Source of the DNA: Mycolicibacterium cosmeticum
GTDB taxonomy: Bacteria > Actinomycetota > Actinomycetes > Mycobacteriales > Mycobacteriaceae
Length of the DNA: 64,000 bases
NCBI RefSeq assembly: GCF_000613185.1
Contig: NZ_CCBB010000001.1
Span: 2,728,001 to 2,792,000, forward strand
Reading direction: 5' to 3'
A model generated the notes under the pieces. That model did no database searches and was not told where the DNA came from. It worked only from the letters and a program-made list of their open reading frames with translations. Below, one piece after another: positions 1 through 8,093 of the stretch. Position 1 is the first letter of the stretch. The number at the start of each line of letters is the position of its first letter. Position numbers and translations under genes: made by a program.

Positions 1-256
1 TGATGTAGTTCCAGATCGACGGGCCGTCGGCGATCGAGCGGGCCGAGGTCCAGGGCTTGAACCGGAAGCCGAGGGTGAACATGTCCGAGTCGGACCGGAT
101 ACCGGGATATTTGAAGAGGTCCCAGGTGCCGCCGATGTTCTCGCGACGCTCCAGGATGACGTAGCTCTTGGACGGGCAGCGCTCCTGCAGGTGCCAGGCG
201 GTGCTGATGCCGGAGATGCCGGCACCCACGATCACGACATCGAAGTGTTCGTTCAT
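1..256 (-). CDS. ethA: EthA-type flavin monooxygenase, N-terminal part (cut by window edge)
   Basis: The first 85 codons of an FAD/NADPH-dependent Baeyer-Villiger monooxygenase; the rest lies beyond the left edge. The start is the ATG at 254-256. The FAD-binding Rossmann motif GAGISG is at residues 11-16, and ENIGGTWDLFKYPGIRSDSD follows at about residues 40-59, the pattern of EthA, the enzyme that activates ethionamide in M. tuberculosis. A divergent EthR-type repressor lies 77 bp away, with the operator between them, as in M. tuberculosis Rv3854c/Rv3855. The physiological substrate is probably a ketone or a sulfur-containing compound. The identity is secure from motifs plus synteny; the C-terminal domain cannot be judged. 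Confidence 0.93.
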   Translation of the reverse strand, partial: MNEHFDVVIVGAGISGISTAWHLQERCPSKSYVILERRENIGGTWDLFKYPGIRSDSDMFTLGFRFKPWTSARSIADGPSIWNYI

Positions 257-269
257 GGGACCGACGGTA

Positions 270-315
270 TCAACATTGCGTCGAGTGGGTCAACAGTGTG
301 TCGAGATTCTCGACA
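270..315. promoter_or_regulatory. EthR-type operator: 20-bp-phased repeats plus palindrome
   Basis: The ethA/ethR intergenic region holds a direct repeat, TCAACATTGCGTCGAG at 270-285 and TCAACAGTGTGTCGAG at 290-305 (14 of 16 identical, 20-bp period). The second copy runs into a perfect palindrome, TGTCGAGA-T-TCTCGACA at 299-315. EthR of M. tuberculosis binds its own intergenic region cooperatively as several dimers, and this tandem layout fits that. Binding by the adjacent EthR is inference. Confidence 0.75.
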
Positions 316-333
316 TGGCGTAAAGTCGGCTGC

Positions 334-975
334 GTGACCACCGCCAGCCAGGCCCGCGCCACCCGCGGGCGCCGCTCCGCCCGGCCCTCCGGGGACGACC
401 GCGAGCAGGCGATCCTGGCGACCGCGACACGCCTGCTGGAGAGCCGGTCGTTCGCCGACATCTCGGTCGACGATCTCGCCAAGGGTGCCGGTATCTCCCG
501 GCCCACCTTCTACTTCTACTTCGCTTCCAAGGAAGCGGTGCTGCTCACGCTCATCGAACCCCTCATCAAGCTGGCCGACACCGGCTTCGACCACGCCATG
601 GACAGCATGCCCGCCGAACCGCACCAGGCGATCCGGCGCGGGATCGAGATCTTCTTCAGCTCGTTCGGGTCGCACCCGGCCACCGCACGGGCCGGCGTCG
701 AGGCGGTGACCACCAGCCCCGAGTTCCGCGCCATCTGGCAGGGCTTGATGCAGAAGTGGATCGCGATGACGGCCGCGCTCATCAGAGTCGAACGCGAGCG
801 TGGTGCCGCCCCGGAGACCATCTCGGCGCTGGATCTGGCGACGTCGCTGAACCTGATGAACGAGCGCACCATGATGGCCGCGCTGGCCGGCGAGCAGCCG
901 GCCGTCGAGCACGACAAGGTCGTCGACACCCTCACCCACATCTGGTTGACCAGCATCTACGGCGCCCGGCCCTGA
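334..975 (+). CDS. ethR: TetR-family repressor EthR
   Basis: A 213-aa TetR-family repressor of the divergent ethA gene. The N-terminal helix-turn-helix contains ISVDDLAKGAGISRPTFYFY and SKEAVLLTL, as recalled for M. tuberculosis EthR, and the C-terminal half keeps LNLMNERT and HIWLTSIYG. The GTG at 334 was chosen because it gives the usual EthR length (about 216 aa); an in-frame GTG at 298 lies inside the operator and is unlikely. The gene sits 77 bp from ethA with operator repeats between. EthR binds hydrophobic ligands in a C-terminal tunnel and controls ethionamide activation. Nothing looks damaged. Confidence 0.93.
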   Translation: MTTASQARATRGRRSARPSGDDREQAILATATRLLESRSFADISVDDLAKGAGISRPTFYFYFASKEAVLLTLIEPLIKLADTGFDHAMDSMPAEPHQAIRRGIEIFFSSFGSHPATARAGVEAVTTSPEFRAIWQGLMQKWIAMTAALIRVERERGAAPETISALDLATSLNLMNERTMMAALAGEQPAVEHDKVVDTLTHIWLTSIYGARP

Positions 976-999
976 CCTGTCGGACCCCGGTGCGAACAT

Positions 1000-2214
1000 A
1001 TGTTCGTGTCAGGGCCCGTTCCGGCCGCGAGCATTCTGCACGCGGATCTCGACTCGTTCTACGCCTCGGTGGAGCAGCGAGACGATCCCGCGCTGCGCGG
1101 ACGCCCCGTCATCGTCGGTGCCGGCGTGGTGCTCGCGGCCAGCTACGAGGCGAAGGCCTACGGGGTGCGCACCGCGATGGGCGGCCACCTCGTCCGCCGG
1201 CTGTGTCCCCACGCGATCGTGGTGCCACCCCGCATGTCGGCCTACTCCGAAGCCAGCCGCGCCGTGTTCGACGTCTTTCACGACACCACGCCCGTGGTCG
1301 AGCCGCTCTCGGTGGACGAGGCGTTCCTCGATGTGTCCGGACTGGGCCGGGTGGCCGGCACCCCGGTGCACATCGGGGCGACGCTGCGCGATCGGGTGCG
1401 GGAGCTGGTGGGACTGCCCATCACCGTCGGTATCGCGCGGACCAAGTTCCTGGCCAAGGTCGCCAGCCAACAGGCCAAACCCGATGGCCTGCTGCTGGTT
1501 CCGCCCGACCGTGAGCTGGCGTTCCTGCACCCGTTGCCGGTGCGCAGCCTGTGGGGCGTGGGCGCCAAGACGGCGGAGAAGCTGCAGGTCCACGGGATCC
1601 ACACCGTCGCCGATGTGGCCGAATTGAGCGAGACGTCGCTGGCCGCGATGGTCGGCGGCGCCATGGGCCGGCAACTGTTCTGCCTGTCGCGCAACATCGA
1701 CCGCCGCCGGGTGGTCACCGGGGTGCGGCGCCGGTCGGTGGGGGCTCAGCGCGCGCTGGGGCGGGCCGGGAATGCCATGTCGGACACCGAGATCGACGCG
1801 GTGGTCGTCAACTTGGTGGACCGGATCACCCGCCGGATGCGGGCCGGCGGGCGCACCGGTCGCACCGTGGTGCTGCGGTTGCGTTTCGACGACTTCGGCA
1901 GGGCCACCCGCTCACACACCCTGCCCAGGGCCACCGCGTCGACCGAGGTGGTGCTGGCCGCGGCTCGTCAGCTGGTGGCCGCGGCGGGCCCGTTGATCGC
2001 CGAGCGCGGCCTGACGCTCATCGGGTTCGCGGTGTCGAACATCGACCGCGACGGTGCCGCCCAGCTGGAACTACCGTTCGGCGGCGGCGGTGATCCCGTG
2101 GCGATCGATGCCGCCGTGGATCGGGTGCGCGAACGATTCGGCAACGCGATGCTGACCCGTGGGGTGCTGGTCGGGCGCGACCCGGGGCTGGAGATGCCGA
2201 TGCTGCCGGACTAA
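1000..2214 (+). CDS. dinB: Y-family DNA polymerase IV (DinB3-like)
   Basis: A 404-aa translesion polymerase. The palm motifs are complete: DLDSFYASVEQ (residues 16-26, with the first catalytic Asp and the steric-gate aromatic) and SVDEAFLDV (about 104-112, with the catalytic Asp-Glu). A helix-hairpin-helix thumb follows (LWGVGAKTAEKLQ) and then the little-finger domain. QLELPF near the C-terminus resembles a beta-clamp-binding peptide. Its place beside ethA/ethR recalls DinB3 of M. smegmatis. It lies 24 bp after ethR and may be co-transcribed. Its stop overlaps by 3 bp the stop of the convergent membrane gene. I see no SOS box immediately upstream. Confidence 0.92.
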   Translation: MFVSGPVPAASILHADLDSFYASVEQRDDPALRGRPVIVGAGVVLAASYEAKAYGVRTAMGGHLVRRLCPHAIVVPPRMSAYSEASRAVFDVFHDTTPVVEPLSVDEAFLDVSGLGRVAGTPVHIGATLRDRVRELVGLPITVGIARTKFLAKVASQQAKPDGLLLVPPDRELAFLHPLPVRSLWGVGAKTAEKLQVHGIHTVADVAELSETSLAAMVGGAMGRQLFCLSRNIDRRRVVTGVRRRSVGAQRALGRAGNAMSDTEIDAVVVNLVDRITRRMRAGGRTGRTVVLRLRFDDFGRATRSHTLPRATASTEVVLAAARQLVAAAGPLIAERGLTLIGFAVSNIDRDGAAQLELPFGGGGDPVAIDAAVDRVRERFGNAMLTRGVLVGRDPGLEMPMLPD

Positions 2215-2642
2215 CCGAGGTGCGCCGCGGCGAAACCCGCGAGCAGCACCACGAAGCCACCGATCTCGCCGACCATCAGCGCGGTCATACCCGCATGGAG
2301 ACCGGGGGCGGGGTCGGCGAACTGGTTGGTGGTGTCGCGCCGCATCCCGTGCTGCACATAGCTGGCGATGGCGGCCACGAAGAAGAACACCAGAACCATT
2401 GCCGCCGTGAGGTTCAGCCAGGCGGGCCAGGCGCTGAGTTCGACGAACACCGCGACCAGGAGCGCGGCGAACGAGTACAGCAGGGCAGCGCGGTGGGCGA
2501 TGTCGACATACGGGTGGGCCCGATGATCCGGGCTGGTGGCGATCTGCCGGTACTTCCACGCCCCCAGAATCAGTGCCGTCAGGAAGATGAGGCCGGTGGC
2601 CAGCAGCGTGACCACGGTATCGATACCCAGGTTGGCTCCCAC
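2211..2642 (-). CDS. Small integral membrane protein, function unknown
   Basis: A 143-aa protein with about four predicted membrane segments: residues 5-25 (VVTLLATGLIFLTALILGAW), 45-65, 70-95 and the C-terminal 25 residues. The GTG at 2642 was chosen because upstream codons in this frame read as a shadow of the PHP gene and because the hydrophobic helix then starts near residue 6. It lies 10 bp downstream of the PHP gene on the same strand and is probably co-transcribed. I do not recognise the family. M. tuberculosis also has a small membrane gene beside the PHP gene (Rv3857c), but I cannot claim orthology. Confidence 0.75.
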   Translation of the reverse strand: MGANLGIDTVVTLLATGLIFLTALILGAWKYRQIATSPDHRAHPYVDIAHRAALLYSFAALLVAVFVELSAWPAWLNLTAAMVLVFFFVAAIASYVQHGMRRDTTNQFADPAPGLHAGMTALMVGEIGGFVVLLAGFAAAHLG

Positions 2643-2652
2643 CGCGCTGAGT

Positions 2653-3657
2653 CTAGGAAGCCGCCCACGCCAGGAGTCGCTCGGCCGGCCAGGTGTTGAC
2701 GATCCGGTCCTGTGCCAAGCCCGCGTCGAGCGCCCGCTGCGCGCCGTAACCGAGGAAGTCCAGCTGGCCCGGGGCGTGGGCATCGGTGTCGATGCTGAAC
2801 ACACACCCGATGTCGATCGCCAGTGTCAGCAGCCGGTCCGGCGGGTCGCGCCGTTCCGGGCGCGAGTTGATCTCGACGGCAACCCCGTTGTCGCGGCAGG
2901 CGGTGAACACCGCCTCGGCGTCGAACTTGGATTCGGGCCGGATGCCGCGGCTGCCTTCGACCAGCCGGCCCGTGCAATGCCCGAGCACATCGGCCTGCCC
3001 ACCGGAGACCGCGCGGACCATCCGCCGGGTCATGGCGTCGGCATCCATCGCCAGTTTGGAATGCACGCTGGCCACCACGATGTCCAGCCGCTCCAGTAGT
3101 TCGGGTTCCTGGTCCAGGCTGCCGTCGTCGAGGATGTCCACCTCGATGCCGGTCAGGATGCGCATCGACGAAAAGCTGTCGCGCAGTTCGTCGATCACGT
3201 CGAGTTGGTGCCGCAGCCGCTCGGGGGACAACCCGTTGGCGATGGTCAGCCGCGGCGAGTGATCGGTCAGCGCGCAGTATTCGTGGCCGAGGCGCTGGGC
3301 GGTGGCCATCATCTCGGCGATCGGCGCCGAGCCGTCGGACCAGTTCGAGTGCAGGTGCAGGTCACCCTTGAGCGCGGCCCGGATGTCGCCACCGCCGAGA
3401 TCTGTTGCCTTCTCCCGTAATTCGGTCAGGGCGTCGGGTTCGCGGCCGGCCCAGGCCTGCGCGATGACCTTGGCGGTTTTGGGACCGACACCGGGCAGCG
3501 ACTGCCAGCCGTTGGTTTGGCCCAGTCGCTCGCGCTGCTCATCGGTCAATGCCTCGACCACGTCGGCGGCCTTGCGGTAGGCCATCACCCGCCGGGATTC
3601 CTCGCGCGCCCGGTCCTTGTAATAGGCGATCTCTCGCAGTGCGGTTACCGGATCCAT
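2653..3657 (-). CDS. PHP-domain phosphoesterase with helix-hairpin-helix (PolX-like)
   Basis: 334 aa. The N-terminal third has a DNA-binding helix-hairpin-helix (WQSLPGVGPKTAKVIAQAWA, about residues 55-74). The rest is a PHP metallo-hydrolase: metal-ligand motifs DLHLHSNWSDG, LTDHSPR, GIEVDIL, SVHSKL, GHCTGR and DTDAHAPG are all present. The architecture is like the C-terminal half of bacterial PolX, without the polymerase, and suggests a nuclease or phosphoesterase in DNA repair or a histidinol-phosphatase-like enzyme. The ATG at 3657 starts the protein as MDPVTALREIAYYKDRA. The size and place between ethR and gltD match M. tuberculosis Rv3856c. The substrate is unknown. Confidence 0.88.
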   Translation of the reverse strand: MDPVTALREIAYYKDRAREESRRVMAYRKAADVVEALTDEQRERLGQTNGWQSLPGVGPKTAKVIAQAWAGREPDALTELREKATDLGGGDIRAALKGDLHLHSNWSDGSAPIAEMMATAQRLGHEYCALTDHSPRLTIANGLSPERLRHQLDVIDELRDSFSSMRILTGIEVDILDDGSLDQEPELLERLDIVVASVHSKLAMDADAMTRRMVRAVSGGQADVLGHCTGRLVEGSRGIRPESKFDAEAVFTACRDNGVAVEINSRPERRDPPDRLLTLAIDIGCVFSIDTDAHAPGQLDFLGYGAQRALDAGLAQDRIVNTWPAERLLAWAAS

Positions 3658-3707
3658 GAATTCCAGTGTGCCGCGAAAAGCTGCCCGAGCACATGGGGAC
3701 GAGTTGT

Positions 3708-3732
3708 TAGGCTGCTCGCCGGGGGTGGTGGG
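3708..3732 (+). promoter_or_regulatory. Probable -10 (TAGGCT) and G-rich ribosome site of the esp-like operon
   Basis: Only 75 bp separate the PHP start from the EspA-like start. TAGGCT at 3708-3713 is a plausible -10, followed by GGGGGTGGTGGG just before the ATG. No convincing -35 is visible. The long EspR/PhoP-regulated leader known for espACD of M. tuberculosis is not present, so control must differ. Confidence 0.35.
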
Positions 3733-4704
3733 ATGGGTGACGGCGGCGGGGATCTTCTCAAGGATCTGTTCGATCTGGGCAACGGCATCCGCGGCGGCGT
3801 CCAGGATGTCCCCCAACTGTTCCAGGATGTGATGAACCTGGACGCACACGGTGCCCTGACCGACGGCCGCAAGGTGATCGGCGACGTCGGCGACGTGCTC
3901 AATGGCCTCGGCGGACTGGGTATGGGACTGACGCGGGTCCCGCAGCAGATCGCGGAGAAATACGCGGGGTCGTGGGTCGGCAAGCTCGCCGACTCCCAGA
4001 TTCTGTCTGCGGCGCAGCTGGCGATCGAGGCCGCGCGCGCCACGACCGGATCGGGTGATCCCGAGGAGGGCAACGGGTACCGAGAGTCAGCGACACGGAT
4101 GCAGACAGTGGTCCAGACCCTGGCGGACGCGGATCCCAGGGGCGACCGGTGGAACGGCGTGGCTTCCGACACCTATGCGCGTACCAACAGCCGACACCGC
4201 GGACACGTTTCGGACGTCCAGGTCGCGGACGAGGAGATCAGCACGATCATCGGTACCGAAGCCGGCCAGGTCAGCCGCACCCGCAAGACCCTGGATGACA
4301 CCAATCAATACCTGTCGGACTTCGGCGCCGCGACGGCCTGGATGAACTACGTGCCCGGCCTCAGGCAAGCAAAGATGGTGGCCGACCTCGCCGCTGCTTC
4401 GGCAGCGCTCACGACGACGAACGCCACCATGGCGGTCTTGGTCAAGAACGCGGCGGAAAATGCCGCCCGAATCAACAGCCAGCTCGACAAGTACACCGCC
4501 GCCGCTAACGCGACTTCCAAGCCGGATGGGCCGCCAGGAGAACAACCGGCCGTAGGCGAAGCATTCGTGTCTCAAGCAACCGACATCGCCGAAGGTTCCG
4601 CACCGGGGAGGTTGAGCAATGACAGTTCTTTCGACGTCCCCACGCCGGACGAACCACCGAACGCGCCCGGTATCCCGTACGGGTCCACGACGCCAGGAGG
4701 ATGA
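3733..4704 (+). CDS. EspA/EspE-family ESX-1 substrate-like protein
   Basis: 323 aa. The central helical region carries the family hallmark WNGVASDTYARTNSRHRG (about residues 140-157). I align it to the W-x-G...AaxxYaxxN block of EspA (GWLGSAADKYAGKN) and EspE (NWIGQAAEAYLNQN), recalled from M. tuberculosis. A second hydrophobic helical stretch follows (about 195-245), then a Pro/Gly-rich tail. EspA-family proteins are co-secreted by ESX-1 with EspC and need EspD; the next two genes are EspC- and EspD-like, which makes the family call firm. The start is the ATG at 3733 behind a G-rich site. It is the first gene of a four-gene coupled operon. Base composition looks less GC-rich than the neighbours, a possible sign of transfer (not computed). 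Confidence 0.8.
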   Translation: MGDGGGDLLKDLFDLGNGIRGGVQDVPQLFQDVMNLDAHGALTDGRKVIGDVGDVLNGLGGLGMGLTRVPQQIAEKYAGSWVGKLADSQILSAAQLAIEAARATTGSGDPEEGNGYRESATRMQTVVQTLADADPRGDRWNGVASDTYARTNSRHRGHVSDVQVADEEISTIIGTEAGQVSRTRKTLDDTNQYLSDFGAATAWMNYVPGLRQAKMVADLAAASAALTTTNATMAVLVKNAAENAARINSQLDKYTAAANATSKPDGPPGEQPAVGEAFVSQATDIAEGSAPGRLSNDSSFDVPTPDEPPNAPGIPYGSTTPGG

Positions 4705-4707
4705 CCG

Positions 4708-5031
4708 ATGACCGTCGAATCCGACAACCTCCGGGTGTTGACCGATCACGTACGAAAGCTTGCAGACCAGCAACTCACCGCTGCCGATCAGATCACCGGC
4801 GCCAACCGGGCGACCAGCGGCGTAGCAGATCGGGTCTCGGAGTCGCATGGGCTCGTGTGCTTTCTCACCAGCAATGCACTCTCGGCGGCTGACGAGGCCC
4901 GGCAGTCGGCTGGATCGGCGCTGCACCGAGTATCCACCGACCTCTCGGACAAGCTCACCACGGCCGCAAGCAATCACGACAACGCCGATTACCGCGCAGG
5001 ACATCGGATCAGCCAAGCCGGCCGGATGTGA
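4708..5031 (+). CDS. EspC/EspF-family (DUF2580) ESX-1 substrate-like protein
   Basis: 107 aa, the usual size for EspC/EspF (about 103 aa). It has the helical-hairpin pattern with the conserved SHG turn (about residue 47) and a Cys four residues later, where EspC has its Cys. The C-terminal secretion signal YxxxD/E appears altered: the aligned stretch reads HDNAD, so the Tyr is His while the Asp is kept. AGGAGG lies 6 bp before the ATG and 3 bp separate it from the EspA-like stop. By family analogy it would be co-exported with the EspA-like partner. The altered signal could weaken recognition by an ESX machine. Confidence 0.82.
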   Translation: MTVESDNLRVLTDHVRKLADQQLTAADQITGANRATSGVADRVSESHGLVCFLTSNALSAADEARQSAGSALHRVSTDLSDKLTTAASNHDNADYRAGHRISQAGRM

Positions 5032-5525
5032 GCGATTCTTCGGAGGGGTCGTGGGACGACGACGACCACGATCTGCATGAGGGGCCGTCGGTGTTCGACG
5101 CGTTTTCGGCGTACGTCGCCACAGACTCCGAAACCGCAGCGGATTTCGATGTGTCGGATCCATACAGCGACGACGACCTCCTCACCGTCGTTTTCACCGC
5201 AAGCAATCCGTCGGCCACTGTGTCGGTGACGGCCCTGATGGACGGTCGCGTGCTGCGCATCGAATTGGACCGCACGGTGAGCGCGATGACCGAAGCCGAA
5301 CTGGCAGAAGAGATCCTCACCGTTTCCCGTCTTGCCACTCGCCAAGCCCTCGCCGGCCAGCACCTCGTGATCGCTGCTCTCATGCGGCGGCTGGGGCAGG
5401 ACCCGGCCGAGACCCGCAGCTTCCTGGAGCGCGAATTGCGGCTCCCGGCACCCGATGTGGTTGTGGCCGAGCGCACCCGGCTGTTCGCGCGCCGATATGC
5501 AGAGAGCGAGGAGTTCCCGCGGTGA
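5028..5525 (+). CDS. EspD-like cytosolic/secreted ESX-1 accessory protein
   Basis: 165 aa. An acidic N-terminus (DDDDHD) is followed by FTASNPSATVSVTALMDGRV (about residues 65-84) and AEEILTVSRLATRQAL. These parallel FTVTNPPRTVSVSTLMDGRI and ASEILVIADLARQKA recalled from M. tuberculosis EspD (Rv3614c). EspD stabilises EspA and EspC. The start GTG at 5028 overlaps the EspC-like stop (GTGA). Gene order A-C-D is the same as the espACD operon, so this is a diverged espACD homologue rather than a chance neighbour. Confidence 0.8.
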   Translation: MSDSSEGSWDDDDHDLHEGPSVFDAFSAYVATDSETAADFDVSDPYSDDDLLTVVFTASNPSATVSVTALMDGRVLRIELDRTVSAMTEAELAEEILTVSRLATRQALAGQHLVIAALMRRLGQDPAETRSFLERELRLPAPDVVVAERTRLFARRYAESEEFPR

Positions 5526-6937
5526 TCAGATCGCTCCCGCAGCCATACCGTCGAATCTGGCTCACCATCGCTGTGGCGCTCTTGGTCATCCCGGCAATCG
5601 TCGCTGCGATCGTGATCTTCACCGGCCACGGGGTTAACTGGTGGAAATCGAACAAGGACGTCAGCTTTGTCCGCGGTACGTGGCGCACACCGACACAGAC
5701 ACTCCTGGCGTCCTCGATGTCGGTGCAGCCGACGGTCGGGTGGCGCTTTACGCTGGCCGACACCGGAGTACCCGATCCTGAGCCGTCTGCTGCCTACCTC
5801 TTCGCCAATGACGCCAATCCGTTCCTCTCCGACCCATACGTCGGCAACCTGGGCGATCGGGCATATTTCATGGTCGGAAACATCGGCGCACCTGCACCGC
5901 AGTGGTGGCTGGTTGCGGTCGACGTGAACGACGGTAGTCGGGCATTTCCGCCAATTCCTCTCGTCGCCGGCGAGTCTCGCCCCAGGTGCTATCTCAACGG
6001 ACCGGACGCCGTGCTCTGCCTCGCCGATGGCGCCGGCCCCACCACCGCCTGGGTCATCGACAGCCAAACCGGACTCGTCACCTACACCGGACCAACCCCC
6101 CTGACCGTCTACTCCTCGAAATTCATCATGAAGCAGGTCGGCATCTACGCCGTCGCCACGAAACAGGACCAGGGTGTCTACGGCATCGGACCGACCGCGC
6201 AGACCACCTGGTTCGTACCGGGCAACGGGGTGATGTCCGATGCGGTCCGCAATCCACTTGACTTCGAGCCACCGACGTTGGCCAGTCAAGCAGCCGGGCG
6301 CGGGTCTGACCGGCAGATCACCTTCTCCTTGCGGGACGGGACCGTCATTCGGCCCGAGATCGCTGCCGACAAGCAGCAGGGCTACACGGAGATCTACCCC
6401 GGCGGGTTCGCTGCCGAAGTCACCGCTGCCCGTGATGTCGGTGAGGTCCAGTTCTTCGAAGAGTCCGGAAGACGCGCTGGCCGCAACGGCGTGCCAGGCG
6501 AACTCGGCAGCTCCCCCGGACTGCCGCTGGTGAACCTGACCGCCGGAGGGTGGGCCCTGTTCAATGCGCAAGGTCAGCTGCTCATGCAGCAATCGACGCC
6601 GAAACGGGCACACGCTGCCGTCATCGGCGACTTCTTGGTGGTCGACGGAGACGAACCGACCGACAAACGCCAGTTCGACATGACATCCGGCACGGAGATG
6701 AAAGCGTGCAGTCTGCCGAAGGGATTTTTCGCAAGCGACGGCAGGGTCGCGCTCGGTTACGACGGCTATGCCGACACCGGCCGCACCCTCACGGCCGTCG
6801 ACTTGTCCACTTGTGACACCAGGTGGACAACGCATTCGCCACCAGGCTCTTTTCGGAAGCTGTGGCGCATCAACACCACCCTCGTCCAATTATCGGACGA
6901 CGGAACAGAATTGATGTCGCTCGTGGCGCCCGGGTAA
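5522..6937 (+). CDS. Membrane-anchored, probably beta-propeller extracytoplasmic protein of the esp-like operon
   Basis: 471 aa. A short basic N-terminus is followed by one membrane helix (about residues 12-34) and then a large domain expected outside the membrane. That domain repeats motifs of the type VIDSQTGLVTY, AVDVNDGSRAF, FDMTSGTEMK and AVDLSTCDTRW, as in PQQ-like beta-propellers. Cysteine pairs around residues 155-166 and later in the chain could form disulfides. The GTG start at 5522 overlaps the EspD-like stop (GTGA), so translation is coupled to the EspACD-like genes. I do not recognise a named family, and M. tuberculosis espACD has no such fourth gene that I recall. A surface partner or receptor for the Esp proteins is possible but unproven. 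Confidence 0.7.
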   Translation: MIRSLPQPYRRIWLTIAVALLVIPAIVAAIVIFTGHGVNWWKSNKDVSFVRGTWRTPTQTLLASSMSVQPTVGWRFTLADTGVPDPEPSAAYLFANDANPFLSDPYVGNLGDRAYFMVGNIGAPAPQWWLVAVDVNDGSRAFPPIPLVAGESRPRCYLNGPDAVLCLADGAGPTTAWVIDSQTGLVTYTGPTPLTVYSSKFIMKQVGIYAVATKQDQGVYGIGPTAQTTWFVPGNGVMSDAVRNPLDFEPPTLASQAAGRGSDRQITFSLRDGTVIRPEIAADKQQGYTEIYPGGFAAEVTAARDVGEVQFFEESGRRAGRNGVPGELGSSPGLPLVNLTAGGWALFNAQGQLLMQQSTPKRAHAAVIGDFLVVDGDEPTDKRQFDMTSGTEMKACSLPKGFFASDGRVALGYDGYADTGRTLTAVDLSTCDTRWTTHSPPGSFRKLWRINTTLVQLSDDGTELMSLVAPG

Positions 6938-7015
6938 CCCACCGAGCAACGATTCACATCAACTTGCCAACAACTACCCGGAATGAATCCCGTCACAGGA
7001 CTAGTTTTGGGTCGT

Positions 7016-7858
7016 GTGAGATTCGCTTTCAAGACATCCCCGCAGAACACGACATGGGCCGACATGCTGGCCATCTGGGAAGCTGCCGACGACATCGACG
7101 TCTTCGAATCCGGCTGGACCTTCGATCACTTCTATCCGATCTTCTCCGACTCGACCGGCCCCTGCCTCGAGGGCTGGACCACCCTGACCGCACTCGCCCA
7201 GGCCACCAAGCGCCTGCGGGTCGGTGTGCTGGTCACCGGCATCCACTACCGCCACCCCGCGGTGCTGGCCAACATGGCAGCCGCGCTGGACATCATTTCC
7301 GGTGGCCGCCTCGAGCTCGGCATCGGCGCCGGCTGGAACGAGGAGGAATCCGGCGCCTACGGGATCGAACTGGGCAGCATCAAGGAGCGCTTCGACCGCT
7401 TCGAGGAAGCCTGCGAGGTGCTCAAGGGCCTGCTCACCCAGGAGACCACCACCTTCGACGGCAAGTTCTACCAGCTCAAAGACGCACGTAACGAGCCCAA
7501 GGGCCCGCAGCAGCCGCACCCGCCGTTCTGTATCGGCGGCAGCGGTGAGAAGCGCACCCTGCGCATCACGGCCAAGTACGCCGACCACTGGAACTTCGTC
7601 GGGGGTCCGCCGGAAGAGTTCGCCCGCAAGCGTGACGTACTCGCCGCGCACTGCGCCGACATCGGGCGCGACCCCAAGGAGATCACCCTGTCCGCACACG
7701 TGCGGCTCGGGGAGGATCGCGATTACGCCAAGGTCGTCGCCGAGGCCGCCGCGCTCGGCGAGGAGGGCCTGGATCTGGCGATCGTCTATCTGCCGCCGCC
7801 CTATGACACCGCGGTGCTCGAACCGCTGGCCGAGGCGATCCGGGACGCCAAGCTCTGA
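7016..7858 (+). CDS. LLM-class F420-dependent oxidoreductase
   Basis: About 280 aa, luciferase-like monooxygenase fold. Family features include WTFDHFYPIF, LRVGVLVTGIHYRHPAVLAN, GRLELGIGAGWNEEES and IGGSGEKRTLRI, the pattern of mycobacterial coenzyme-F420-dependent enzymes. The GTG at 7016 starts the first beta strand (RFAFKTSP); an ATG at 6983 would add 11 residues with no better ribosome site. It stands alone after the esp-like operon and is followed within 6 bp by a strong hairpin. The substrate cannot be predicted. Confidence 0.87.
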   Translation: MRFAFKTSPQNTTWADMLAIWEAADDIDVFESGWTFDHFYPIFSDSTGPCLEGWTTLTALAQATKRLRVGVLVTGIHYRHPAVLANMAAALDIISGGRLELGIGAGWNEEESGAYGIELGSIKERFDRFEEACEVLKGLLTQETTTFDGKFYQLKDARNEPKGPQQPHPPFCIGGSGEKRTLRITAKYADHWNFVGGPPEEFARKRDVLAAHCADIGRDPKEITLSAHVRLGEDRDYAKVVAEAAALGEEGLDLAIVYLPPPYDTAVLEPLAEAIRDAKL

Positions 7859-7863
7859 CCCGG

Positions 7864-7904
7864 GGCGGTTCCCGCAGGGGGCAGGTCACCCTGCGGGAAC
7901 CGCC
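7864..7904 (+). terminator. 16-bp perfect hairpin after the LLM gene
   Basis: GGCGGTTCCCGCAGGG (7864-7879) pairs perfectly with CCCTGCGGGAACCGCC (7889-7904) around a 9-nt loop, starting 5 bp after the LLM stop. There is no T-run, as is common for mycobacterial intrinsic terminators. Confidence 0.75.
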
Positions 7905-8093
7905 GGTCGGCCGAGGGGCGGGACCCCTCTGGATACATCCTGTGCAGTCGGTGGCGATTCCGTACGGTGAAACGCCAGTTTGGTGGTCACGGATTTCGGC
8001 GCACAGCCCGAACTGTGGCGAATATCGGTCGGTGCGCCGTCGCCACCGGAAGCCGATCGCGGTTCCCAGCCCGGGTTGCGCCATCCTTATGCC

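Noticed and set aside
2071..2977. Alternative long starts of the small membrane protein overlapping the PHP gene
   Set aside because: Codons before GTG 2642 read as Arg/Ser-rich PHP-gene shadow, with no membrane pattern.
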